This document shows, piece after piece, positions 23,675 through 31,057 of a stretch of 38,300 bases of DNA. This DNA comes from a virus: the IMG/VR virus record IMGVR_UViG_3300032092_000099, positions 1 to 38,300 of that record. One strand, 5' to 3'. Every line of letters starts with the position of its first letter. Within the stretch, counting starts at the first letter, position 1. Made by a program: the position numbers and the translations under genes. The notes under the pieces were generated by a model. The model worked only from the letters and a program-made list of their open reading frames with translations. It did no database searches and had not been told where the DNA came from.

Positions 23675-25680
23675 GCGCGACCCCTATTCACCGCCAACGA
23701 TTTATTGGCGTACTGATTTGCCGCCCAAATCGCGTTAGAACTACCGTATAGGCGTTCTTCAAACGATTTGGTATCAATGGCGTTAATGTAGTTGTTTGTG
23801 ACCATCGTAGTACCGCCCGCGCCCGCTAGAGCATGGTTAGGAATTACTGTACCTGATGAACGGGGTACAAATAGTTCAGGCCCGCGTTCGCCGACAACAT
23901 AAGGCGTATTAGCATTAGCAGAACCACCATCGGCTAAAAACCCGCCAAGGTCTTGATTGCCAAACGCGTTGCCAGTACCAAAGCCGCCGCTTGCATACAT
24001 TCCAAACAATGATTTAAACAAACCCGTTGCAGATGCCCGCAATTGAATAGCAATTAAATCTTGAATGATGCTACGCGCCAAACTTTTAAACGATAACTTG
24101 CCCGTGCGAACAAAATTATCTAACGCGCTTTCCATGTTGCCCATTACAGAACTAAAAGCCTTTGCGCCGTTTTCTAATTCTGTTGGCAAATCACGGAAAA
24201 ACTTTGCGCCTTCTTTCATAAAGCCTTGTTCGGTAGTTCCTTCGCGTTGCGCTTTAACCGCTTGATTTTGTGAACGTAGGTAGCGTTCTGACGCATCGGC
24301 TAATGCGTTTTCTTGTGCAACCAAATATTCTTTTGCTTCAATTGACAAAAGATTGTTGCGTTCAATTTCTTTAATGTTTTCTAATCTTTTTTGTTCTGAC
24401 AAATACAAATCTTTTGTTAACTGTATATCTTCAGAACGCAAGTCCCGCGTTGTATTTTCTATGTCCAACAATGCGTTCTTTATTTTTAACCCTTGTTCAT
24501 CATTTTCAATTCGTTTTAATGAATCTGTAAACGCGTTATTTTCTTTGCCCGCAACATCTAATAAAATTTTATCTAGGCGTTGTAGTTCAGCAAAGTATTT
24601 TTCTAACGCCCGCAATCTTGCTTTTTCTGCGGCTTCAGCATCTTTATCACGCGCCGCGGTTACGGGGCGACCACCGCCACTACTACTAGATTTTGATTTT
24701 AGATTATCTGTACGGCGTTCATCGACACCACTACGCCCGTAACTTGTACCCATTATTTGGGATTCAAAGAAATCTAAGTTTTGGCGTTGTGATGCACGGT
24801 AGGCATCGTATTTTTTATTCCCTGCTATTGCCGCATCAACGCCTTTGGTAACTAAAGTAACGGCGTTTTCGTAGGTATGTTGAATTTCATCTGCAATACC
24901 TTTAAAGACAAATGCAACATTAGCACCAAGAACGGAAACCGTTTGAAATACAACTTTAAAAATTCCACTTAGTGACACGCCGTAGTCACTCATTGTTTTC
25001 ATGTAATCAATGGTTGATTTTAGAATTGGCCCAAGTTCTGTAGCCAAAATTAACATTACATCGCGTGATGTTTGCGCCAACAAATCGTAAGTATCTGCGG
25101 CGGCTTTAATTGCTTTTTCTTGTTCTGCAATCAGCGGGTTTGCTTGTGCCATCTTTTCAGCAAAGCCAACCATGTCAACGCCTTTAGCGGCTTTGGAAAA
25201 AATTTCCATTGCTTGAGCATTACGCGTAATTGGGTCTTCAACTTTTGCTAAGTTGGTAGCCAATTTATTTAGTAATTCTTCTTGGGAAAGTTTGCCCAAA
25301 TCTTGCAAAGTAACGCCCAACGCTTTGGCGGTTTTTTGCGCTTTTTCTGAACCGCCCGCGGCTTCGTCAATAAACTTTGCAAATGCCGATAGCATCTTGC
25401 CCGCGTTGTCGGCTTTACCACCTGAATTAGCAAGGGCGTTAGATAACTGTAAAACCGTGCCTATGGCTACTTCGTTGGCTTCGGCTACATCGGCTAAATC
25501 ATCGGCGTATTTAAGTGCGGCGGCACTAGCGGCAACCAAGGCAACCGCGCCCATCTTGCCAAACTTTTCGGCGGCTTCGCTAAACTTTTCTAATTTCTTT
25601 CCCGCGGCTTCAATACCTTTATTGAATTCCGCGGTATCTATGCCTAGGGCTACACCAAGGCGGGCAATCATATTAGCCAT
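23671..25680 (-). CDS. Tape measure protein
   Basis: 669 aa. MANMIARLGVALGIDTAEFN at the start, long amphipathic helices (EKFSEAAEKFGK ...), a hydrophobic region (LSGIFKVVFQTVSVLGANVAF) at about 235-260, and a lambda H-like end: RSIIQDLIAIQLRASATGLF, then PYVVGERGPELFVPRSSG. Tape measures set tail length at roughly 1.5 angstrom per residue, so a tail near 100 nm is expected. The gene overlaps the end of the frameshifted chaperone by 8 nt. Confidence 0.9.
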   Translation of the reverse strand: MANMIARLGVALGIDTAEFNKGIEAAGKKLEKFSEAAEKFGKMGAVALVAASAAALKYADDLADVAEANEVAIGTVLQLSNALANSGGKADNAGKMLSAFAKFIDEAAGGSEKAQKTAKALGVTLQDLGKLSQEELLNKLATNLAKVEDPITRNAQAMEIFSKAAKGVDMVGFAEKMAQANPLIAEQEKAIKAAADTYDLLAQTSRDVMLILATELGPILKSTIDYMKTMSDYGVSLSGIFKVVFQTVSVLGANVAFVFKGIADEIQHTYENAVTLVTKGVDAAIAGNKKYDAYRASQRQNLDFFESQIMGTSYGRSGVDERRTDNLKSKSSSSGGGRPVTAARDKDAEAAEKARLRALEKYFAELQRLDKILLDVAGKENNAFTDSLKRIENDEQGLKIKNALLDIENTTRDLRSEDIQLTKDLYLSEQKRLENIKEIERNNLLSIEAKEYLVAQENALADASERYLRSQNQAVKAQREGTTEQGFMKEGAKFFRDLPTELENGAKAFSSVMGNMESALDNFVRTGKLSFKSLARSIIQDLIAIQLRASATGLFKSLFGMYASGGFGTGNAFGNQDLGGFLADGGSANANTPYVVGERGPELFVPRSSGTVIPNHALAGAGGTTMVTNNYINAIDTKSFEERLYGSSNAIWAANQYANKSLAVNRGRA

Positions 25681-26044
25681 CTTTTACCCCAAACAATGTT
25701 TTATCAAATCCTTGCGCCTGTTGCATAAATGCTAAAAGGCTATCATTTACTGCCGCCTTTTTACTATCAGCAGATAAAGGCGGGTAGATGTAATCATACG
25801 CACTACCCAAAATGTTGGCTAGTTTATATGGCGGTGAATTTGCCGTTCTCATGTAATTAAATACCCCGTTTGTCAGGGTTGCCAATTGCGTAAGAATCCC
25901 ATAATTTCCAACCATTCCATCGGCATACATTGTTTGTATGTTTGCCAAGGTTACATCGTCTAATTCGTTAATTGTGTCTAGGGTATGCCCGTTGAAAATC
26001 ATTGCGGCTAGGCATTGGCTTTTCAACGAGCCTATTAGTTTCCC
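25673..26044 (-). CDS. Tail assembly chaperone, frameshift extension (T-like)
   Basis: This frame has no good start of its own (TTG 26026 or ATG 26002, no Shine-Dalgarno sequence). It is open upstream to the GGGAAAC heptamer at 26038-26044. A -1 slip there joins the 160-aa upstream chaperone to LIGSLKSQCLAAMIFNG and on to FDKTLFGVKDG, giving about 281 aa. This matches the lambda G/GT arrangement, where the T domain helps bring tube subunits to the tape measure. It lies directly before the tape measure gene, as expected. Confidence 0.75.
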   Translation of the reverse strand, partial: GKLIGSLKSQCLAAMIFNGHTLDTINELDDVTLANIQTMYADGMVGNYGILTQLATLTNGVFNYMRTANSPPYKLANILGSAYDYIYPPLSADSKKAAVNDSLLAFMQQAQGFDKTLFGVKDG

Positions 26045-26517
26045 CGCGCTTCCCTGTAGGTTGGGCTAATTACTTCGCCAATCTTTTCTACGATTACCAT
26101 TTGCACGGCAATAGGGAATTCTTCTTCAATGTCGGCATAGGTCAAATCTTCTAAACTTACGCCTTCCATTTCAGGAACAAGTAACTTAAAAAACTCGGTA
26201 ATGCGGGCTTCGGTAATGGCTTTGTTCTTGGCGGCTTCGCGCATTGAACGCCCTTCAACCAAAATGTCGGTATCCGTAAATTCAAAATCTTCTGTTTGAT
26301 TCTTTTCAAACTGTCGCAATGGCGCGGTGATTTCTTGGTAGATTTTTTCTATTGTTTCTTCATCAGGGTTAGAAACTTTTTTGTAAATTGCATCTGATTC
26401 AATAACCAAAGGGATGCGAACCTTAAAGGTATGCCCATTCAATACAAACGAACGGGTTAAAAGGTCTTTTCGTTTTGCTTGGTACTTATCCCCAAACGCT
26501 GAACTAAATTTTGTCAT
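26035..26517 (-). CDS. Tail assembly chaperone (G-like)
   Basis: 160 aa. MTKFSSAFGDKYQ, a beta part (FVLNGHTFKVRIPLVIESDA) and a helical rest (ITEARITEFFKLLVPEMEG; DIEEEFPIAVQMVIVEKIG), which is typical of G-like chaperones that coat the tape measure. The last codons are CGG GGA AAC followed by TAA, a slippery heptamer next to the stop. ATGA overlap with the tail completion gene upstream. Confidence 0.8.
   Translation of the reverse strand: MTKFSSAFGDKYQAKRKDLLTRSFVLNGHTFKVRIPLVIESDAIYKKVSNPDEETIEKIYQEITAPLRQFEKNQTEDFEFTDTDILVEGRSMREAAKNKAITEARITEFFKLLVPEMEGVSLEDLTYADIEEEFPIAVQMVIVEKIGEVISPTYREARGN
26038..26044 (-). promoter_or_regulatory. Programmed -1 ribosomal frameshift site
   Basis: On the minus strand the heptamer reads G GGA AAC in the chaperone frame, a canonical X XXY YYZ slip site, and the zero-frame stop TAA (26035-26037) follows at once. 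Re-pairing to GGG AAA puts ribosomes exactly into the open frame ending at 25673. Lambda uses the similar GGGAAAG at the same gene junction. Confidence 0.8.
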
Positions 26518-27074
26518 TTATTTTTTATCCTATATTTACTTATACGCCTTGCCAAAATTTCCCCTAGCCGCTTGGCGGTTTGGTCGGCTTGGGATTCCAA
26601 TGCGGGGCGTAGATAGGGTTGCGCCCCATTTCTAGCCGTGCCAAATTCTTGTGCTATTGCGCGGGCATCAGATAAAACGCCCACTTGTTTTTTTCTTTCT
26701 TTTAAATCGCGGTTGTATTGCGCTTTATCTGTTTTATACAACTCCGCATTTTTTTCGTAGAATTCTTTTTTAAGTTTTTTTGGAAATGCCTTAGTTGTTA
26801 CCAAAGCAATCACCGTATCTTTTTCGGTAATGTACTTAGACCGAATGTCTTTTCTAGTTGGGCGGCGGGCTTCAATTTGCATTGTCCTAGCCAAATCGCC
26901 TGTATCTTTTGGGGCGTTCATTCGCGCCATTGTTAACACGGGTTTCATTGCTTCCCGTGCGGCGGGTACAAGAATTCTGCTTCGTGCTTTCTTGTCGCCA
27001 ATATCTGTGGCTAGTTCCTCAAAAGCGGCTAATACATCTTTTAAGCCTTCGATTTTGTAGGTAACGCCCGACAT
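26514..27074 (-). CDS. HK97 gp10-like tail completion protein
   Basis: 186 aa. MSGVTYKIEGLKDVLAAFEE, then ARSRILVPAAREAMKPVLTMARMNAPKDTGDLARTM (here residues about 30-66) is the gp10-type signature with the APKDTGxLxxS-like loop. The end has EFGTARNGAQPYLRPALES, the matching C-terminal motif. An insert of about 35 charged residues (ELYKTDKAQYNRDLKERKK) enlarges the middle. It acts at the head-tail interface or tail end. Here it lies after the tube genes, not before them as in HK97. Confidence 0.85.
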   Translation of the reverse strand: MSGVTYKIEGLKDVLAAFEELATDIGDKKARSRILVPAAREAMKPVLTMARMNAPKDTGDLARTMQIEARRPTRKDIRSKYITEKDTVIALVTTKAFPKKLKKEFYEKNAELYKTDKAQYNRDLKERKKQVGVLSDARAIAQEFGTARNGAQPYLRPALESQADQTAKRLGEILARRISKYRIKNK

Positions 27075-27076
27075 AA

Positions 27077-27304
27077 TTAACCCATTGGCTTAATAATCTT
27101 TTGATACAACGCGTTGTTTAGCGTATGCACATAATCTACGATTTCATCGGGCGTAAACTTATCCGCATGGTTTGCGGCAATGTCATGCGCCAAAGAAATA
27201 GCAGTTAATTTTTGTGCGGTAAACCCAAACCAATCCTTACGCGAATCGGATTGGGCTACCAAGAAGTTCAACAAATCGTTACTGTCTTTTATTGTCGTTT
27301 GCAT
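27077..27304 (-). CDS. Small helical protein of the tail module
   Basis: 75 aa, helical (SNDLLNFLVAQSDSRKDWFG; IAANHADKFTPDEIVDYVHT). No family recognised. It follows a 57-aa acidic gene by one base and precedes the tail completion gene by two bases, so it is made with tail proteins. It may be a chaperone or minor virion part. Confidence 0.6.
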   Translation of the reverse strand: MQTTIKDSNDLLNFLVAQSDSRKDWFGFTAQKLTAISLAHDIAANHADKFTPDEIVDYVHTLNNALYQKIIKPMG

Positions 27305-27305
27305 A

Positions 27306-27479
27306 TTATGTATTGTATTTACTTAAAACTTTTAAACATACCGCTTCTACAGAATCCGCTTCAGCGGCGGCAATGGCATCTTCTAGTTCTTCGGCATCTA
27401 CTACCATCCCTTGTGCAACCGCATCAAGTGATTGGTAGGTAGTGCTAAGAACTTTTACGGCTTCTTCTACGGTCATCAT
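27306..27479 (-). CDS. Small acidic helical protein (57 aa)
   Basis: ATG ATG at 27479-27474, overlapping the tail tube stop as ATGA, to TAA 27306-27308. It is nearly all helix and strongly acidic (MTVEEAVKVLSTTYQSLDAV, then MVVDAEELEDAIAAAEADS). No family recognised. It fills what otherwise looks like a 170-bp gap in the tail operon. Possibly a tube-subunit chaperone, given its coupling to the second tail tube gene. Confidence 0.6.
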   Translation of the reverse strand: MMTVEEAVKVLSTTYQSLDAVAQGMVVDAEELEDAIAAAEADSVEAVCLKVLSKYNT

Positions 27480-27997
27480 GTGTTATTAGACCAACCGTAT
27501 TGGTTGCCCCTCGGATGAATTGTAAAGTTGCATTTTGCTTCTGCGCTTGGGCTTGAATCAATTGTGAATTGAGAAACGCGACCATTAAACGCATACGCAA
27601 CCGTATTAGCACCGTCAACCGCGGCAACCACAAAAGTACGGTCAACCGTACCGTTGTAGGCATCAGAACGGATTTGCAATAACGCGGTGTCGCTTGGATT
27701 CCAAGCCGCGGTAATGCTTAACGATGTAGGCGCAGATTGCGTAGGAATCTTATCGCTTTGGCGTGAACCCGCAACGCCAAAAGATGCAACCGCATCATCC
27801 TGACCAAAAGCGGGTACGGCTTCCACGGGCAACAAAACACCCGCGCCGCCAGTACCGTTAGCCGCCGTGCCTACGATGGTTGCTACTTGTGCAGTCCATA
27901 CGGAAAGGTTTGCCGTTGTAAGTGGTGTAGGCGTTGCCGCGCTTTGCATATACAACGATGCGCTAAAACCCGCTAAAACTTTATTTGGTATAGCCAT
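27476..27997 (-). CDS. Tail tube protein paralogue 2
   Basis: 173 aa. MAIPNKVLAGFSASLYMQSA, VEAVPAFGQDDAVASFGVAG and the end FTIHPRGNQYGWSNNT are shared with the 164-aa protein encoded just upstream. It has an extra Gly/Ala-rich loop (GTAANGTGGAGVLLP) near residue 50. Position between tail terminator and chaperones fits the major tail tube. Which of the two is the main tube subunit cannot be told from sequence. Confidence 0.75.
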   Translation of the reverse strand: MAIPNKVLAGFSASLYMQSAATPTPLTTANLSVWTAQVATIVGTAANGTGGAGVLLPVEAVPAFGQDDAVASFGVAGSRQSDKIPTQSAPTSLSITAAWNPSDTALLQIRSDAYNGTVDRTFVVAAVDGANTVAYAFNGRVSQFTIDSSPSAEAKCNFTIHPRGNQYGWSNNT

Positions 27998-28006
27998 GAT
28001 ATTCCT

Positions 28007-28501
28007 TTAGGCGTTGTTAGACCAACCGTAGAGATTTCCACGGGGGTGAATGGTGAAATTACATTTGGCTTCAGCACTAGGGCTTGAATCAATCGTAAAC
28101 TGGCTTACGCGGGCGTTAAAGGCGTAATAAACAATGTTTGACCCTTCGGTAGCACTAACTACAAAAGTACGGTCAATCAAGCCGCTATACGCATCGCCGC
28201 GCATCAACAAAAGCATTGTGTCGCTAGGATTCCATGCGGCAGTTACGCTAAGTGATGTTGGTGCGGATTGCGTTGGGATTTTGTCAGATTGACGCGAACC
28301 CGCTACACCGAAACTAGCAACGGCATCATCTTGACCAAATGCGGGTACTGCTTCTACTGGAATTAGGTTGCCTATAACTGCAATAGGTGCAACATTTCCA
28401 AGGGTTGAAAGTTGGGTAAGTGTTAGTGCGGTAGGTGTCGCGCCCGATTGGGCATACAACGCCGCGCTAAAACCCGCCATTATTTTGTTTGGTAGTGCCA
28501 T
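28007..28501 (-). CDS. Tail tube protein paralogue 1
   Basis: 164 aa. MALPNKIMAGFSAALYAQSG at the start; VPAFGQDDAVASFGVAGSRQ in the middle; QFTIDSSPSAEAKCNFTIHP near the end. It is nearly identical to the next protein in the central 40 residues and last 30, while their DNA differs at many third positions. So the duplication is old and both copies are under selection. It should form the tail tube or be a capped or alternate form of it. Confidence 0.75.
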   Translation of the reverse strand: MALPNKIMAGFSAALYAQSGATPTALTLTQLSTLGNVAPIAVIGNLIPVEAVPAFGQDDAVASFGVAGSRQSDKIPTQSAPTSLSVTAAWNPSDTMLLLMRGDAYSGLIDRTFVVSATEGSNIVYYAFNARVSQFTIDSSPSAEAKCNFTIHPRGNLYGWSNNA

Positions 28502-28534
28502 TTTAAAAGTTCCTTCAAAAGTTGTTGGGTTGTC

Positions 28535-28954
28535 TTATGTTGGAATATCTAGGGTGCAATCAAGAAAAATTTGGGCTAACTTTTCATCATTGTCATAAGT
28601 GTTGTAAAGCCAAAAAACATCTGCTTTAGCAATCTGAAAACCATTAGTTACACCACCAAACAAACCACTATATCCGTGTAGCGATTGTAGTATCTGATTG
28701 GAAATAGTGAAACCATCTTCTATTACTTGCGTAAAAATACTTATTTGAAATGTTGGGCGGTCAATACCCTTAACCGATTGAACTGGCCCTGTATAAACAT
28801 CCTGATGCACATTTCGTAGCATCCAAACAATAAACTTGGGTTCAGTTGCAAAGTTACGGTTAAACGCGGCGTACACGGGTACGGGCGTAACAATGCTTTG
28901 CAGTTGAAACTGTATTGCTTTGCCGTATTGAACGGGATTTTGTTGGGTTGCCAT
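28535..28954 (-). CDS. Tail terminator-like protein
   Basis: 139 aa. MATQQNPVQYGKAIQFQLQ, then VYAAFNRNFATEPKFIVWML and FQISIFTQVIEDGFTISNQI, a DUF3168/tail-terminator-like layout (helix, strands, long helix). The end has LAQIFLDCTLDIPT, a common closing pattern. It follows the head closure gene and precedes the tube genes, where terminators are encoded. It ends tail polymerisation and joins the tail to the head. Confidence 0.65.
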   Translation of the reverse strand: MATQQNPVQYGKAIQFQLQSIVTPVPVYAAFNRNFATEPKFIVWMLRNVHQDVYTGPVQSVKGIDRPTFQISIFTQVIEDGFTISNQILQSLHGYSGLFGGVTNGFQIAKADVFWLYNTYDNDEKLAQIFLDCTLDIPT

Positions 28955-29299
28955 TTACACCGCCGTTACTGGGTCGTTTCTATACGCCAAGATAATTACG
29001 GTCATCCTGTCATCGGATTCACGAATGTTATCTATGCGCCAATCGTAACCGTTGTAATTGATTGAATAAAGGTTTTGATTGCGAACCATTGTTCTTGTGT
29101 TTGGCGTGTAGTTCAAAATGAAATTAACTACATCTTGATAAAGGCGATACTTTTCCGAAATCTTTAAACTGTTGGCAACGGATTGAACACGCGCACGGGT
29201 GCGAAACCAAGTAGTTTGCGCGGTACTTTGTTCGCCAAAATCACTTTTAGCAAACGCTAGATTGTTTACCGTAATTTGTTCAAACCGTGCAATTGCCAT
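28955..29299 (-). CDS. Head closure / head-tail joining protein
   Basis: 114 aa. Beta barrel pattern with TTWFRTRARVQSVANSLKIS, FILNYTPNTRTMVRNQNLYS and NYNGYDWRIDNIRESDDRMT, typical of SPP1 gp16/phage_H_T_join stoppers (Y..I....WxIxNIRE.......I). It adjoins the adaptor gene (one base apart) and the terminator gene. It closes the portal channel after packaging. Confidence 0.75.
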   Translation of the reverse strand: MAIARFEQITVNNLAFAKSDFGEQSTAQTTWFRTRARVQSVANSLKISEKYRLYQDVVNFILNYTPNTRTMVRNQNLYSINYNGYDWRIDNIRESDDRMTVIILAYRNDPVTAV

Positions 29300-29971
29300 T
29301 TACATCACCAAAGGTTTGTATGGGCGCAACAATGTTGCCACGCCAAACGGAATTTCTTTTAACTGATTGTCGGTTGTATTGCTACGATTGTTATACAAAT
29401 GCGTAAACAACAACAAACCCGCTTGCTTGATAACGGGATAGGTTTGCAACGGATTAGGTGCGGTTGAATACTCGCAAATAATCGGCGCGGTCATTTGGCT
29501 ATTGATGGTTGTCGGCAACGATTGAATAATTACCTTGTTGCCGCTTGCATCGTAATAGTATTGACTATCAGAAACTACCGTTAAAACGGGCGGGAACGCG
29601 TTATTCCAAAATGCTACGCGTTCAATCGTTACGCCCGACATATCGGGATATTGGTTTTGCGATACTTCGGGCAAATCCAAACATACGGGCGATGCGGCTA
29701 GGTTTTCAGCACCATACCAAACGCGGTAGGTAACTGAAAAAATAGATAAGCCTAAATAATCTTCAATGGCTTGGCGAACCGCCAATTCCAATGATTGCAA
29801 ATAACCATCTTGCGATTCATCTTCAAACAAATTTATTTGATTGGTGATTTCATCTAAGGTTAACCAAGGCGTGACTACATCACGGTCAATCTGTTCTGTT
29901 TTTACATAACTAAACGGATTGCGCGTAGATGCCCCGAAAGGCGCACCTAATGTTTGCTCATTTGCTGACAT
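29300..29971 (-). CDS. Head-tail connector (adaptor) protein
   Basis: 223 aa. Helical N-terminus (TLDEITNQINLFEDESQDGY; LELAVRQAIEDYLG) as in HK97 gp6/SPP1 gp15-like adaptors. An inserted beta domain (residues about 80-170) follows, then KQAGLLLFTHLYNNRSNTTD and ending FGVATLLRPYKPLVM, the typical last helix of the family. It binds below the portal. Confidence 0.8.
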   Translation of the reverse strand: MSANEQTLGAPFGASTRNPFSYVKTEQIDRDVVTPWLTLDEITNQINLFEDESQDGYLQSLELAVRQAIEDYLGLSIFSVTYRVWYGAENLAASPVCLDLPEVSQNQYPDMSGVTIERVAFWNNAFPPVLTVVSDSQYYYDASGNKVIIQSLPTTINSQMTAPIICEYSTAPNPLQTYPVIKQAGLLLFTHLYNNRSNTTDNQLKEIPFGVATLLRPYKPLVM

Positions 29972-29982
29972 TCAAGCCCCCT

Positions 29983-30999
29983 TTAGGCGGCAGACATACG
30001 AACACCCGCGAACGGGTCGCGCACGGTGCTTACCATTCTTTTTTCTGCGTACATCGTCACAAAACCCGCCTGTGTTTGTTCAAACATTTGGATGCTCATT
30101 TGTTCGGTATCACCGATTGTTAAAAAGCGATTCCAGTTTGCCAAGTAGATTGGGAAATCTGTAGAAAGGTATGCGTTAGGGATAACAGGCCAACCAAAAA
30201 TATGACCAATCGCGCAACCATCTTTTTCGCCTAGTTCCAAGAACAAAGGCAAACCCGCGGTATCTTTTAACTGGCGCAATGTTTGAATCATTGCGGGGCT
30301 AATGTGCCATGCAGTTGAATCTAGCGACCAATATTGCGGGGGCAACGCGTTAGCCATGTTGACCACTTTGTTGTAAGTTACCGTAGTGCCGCCATTACTA
30401 ACCGTAGCGATAGTATGTATGCCATTTGTAATAGCCGTACCACTAGTACCGAAAGCACTAGTAGCACCAGTAGTGTAACTATCCAAACCGCGCAAGCCAT
30501 TAGTAGCACCAGTTGATGTAGTTGTGCTACCCGCTTGGTCGCTATTAAGCACCATTGATTGACCTTCAAGTTGTGCAAACTCAAGTGCCAAATCTTCAAC
30601 AAGCGTTGCATCAAGTCCATTAACATCACTTAGCACCGCCGTTCTAATTGGCAATTGTGCAACCAATACGCGCACGGGCAATTGCCAAATAGAAGTGTTC
30701 ACATTAGGCGAACCGCTATTTGGCGTAAATGTGTAACCCCAAGGGTTTGTAGAATTTGCGGCGTTACCAGTTTTAGCAACGAATTGGGCATCAGAACCCG
30801 TAACTGTAATTTGGCGTGAGCCTTGGCGTAAAGGGTTTGCTTGACGCAAAGCCGCAAACGCATCATCAAAAACAACATTACCACCGACACCCGAACCCGA
30901 ACCAGTAATTGCGCTTGCTTCGCGCAAGTCGATGTTTACTTTGCCGCCTTCGGTGATGGCTTGTTTGATTCCGTTCAAGATTTTTTCGGTGATAGACAT
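29983..30999 (-). CDS. Second HK97-fold capsid protein (paralogue of MCP)
   Basis: 338 aa from ATG 30999 (AGGA 8 nt upstream); the longer frame runs back through the terminator. It shares with the upstream MCP EASAITGSGS, FAALRQANPLRQ, NTSIWQL, QLPIRTA, ATNGLRGLDSY and EKRMVSTVRDP. It begins only about 25 residues before the point where the MCP homology starts, so it lacks the about 100-residue delta domain. It may be a minor capsid or vertex subunit, or an alternative MCP. It lies after a strong intrinsic terminator. Confidence 0.85.
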   Translation of the reverse strand: MSITEKILNGIKQAITEGGKVNIDLREASAITGSGSGVGGNVVFDDAFAALRQANPLRQGSRQITVTGSDAQFVAKTGNAANSTNPWGYTFTPNSGSPNVNTSIWQLPVRVLVAQLPIRTAVLSDVNGLDATLVEDLALEFAQLEGQSMVLNSDQAGSTTTSTGATNGLRGLDSYTTGATSAFGTSGTAITNGIHTIATVSNGGTTVTYNKVVNMANALPPQYWSLDSTAWHISPAMIQTLRQLKDTAGLPLFLELGEKDGCAIGHIFGWPVIPNAYLSTDFPIYLANWNRFLTIGDTEQMSIQMFEQTQAGFVTMYAEKRMVSTVRDPFAGVRMSAA

Positions 31000-31014
31000 T
31001 TTAAATTCCTGTTT

Positions 31015-31044
31015 AAAAAAAGCGGGGGATTTTCGCCCCCCGCT
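31015..31044 (-). terminator. Intrinsic terminator between the two capsid genes
   Basis: On the minus strand: 8-bp stem AGCGGGGG with CCCCCGCT (31037-31044 and 31021-31028), loop about 8 nt, then six T (31020-31015). It lies 13 bases after the MCP stop and 16 bases before the second capsid ATG. This is the best rho-independent terminator in the window. It would set MCP above all later tail genes unless antitermination or a local promoter operates. Confidence 0.8.
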
Positions 31045-31057
31045 AATGGCAACGCAA

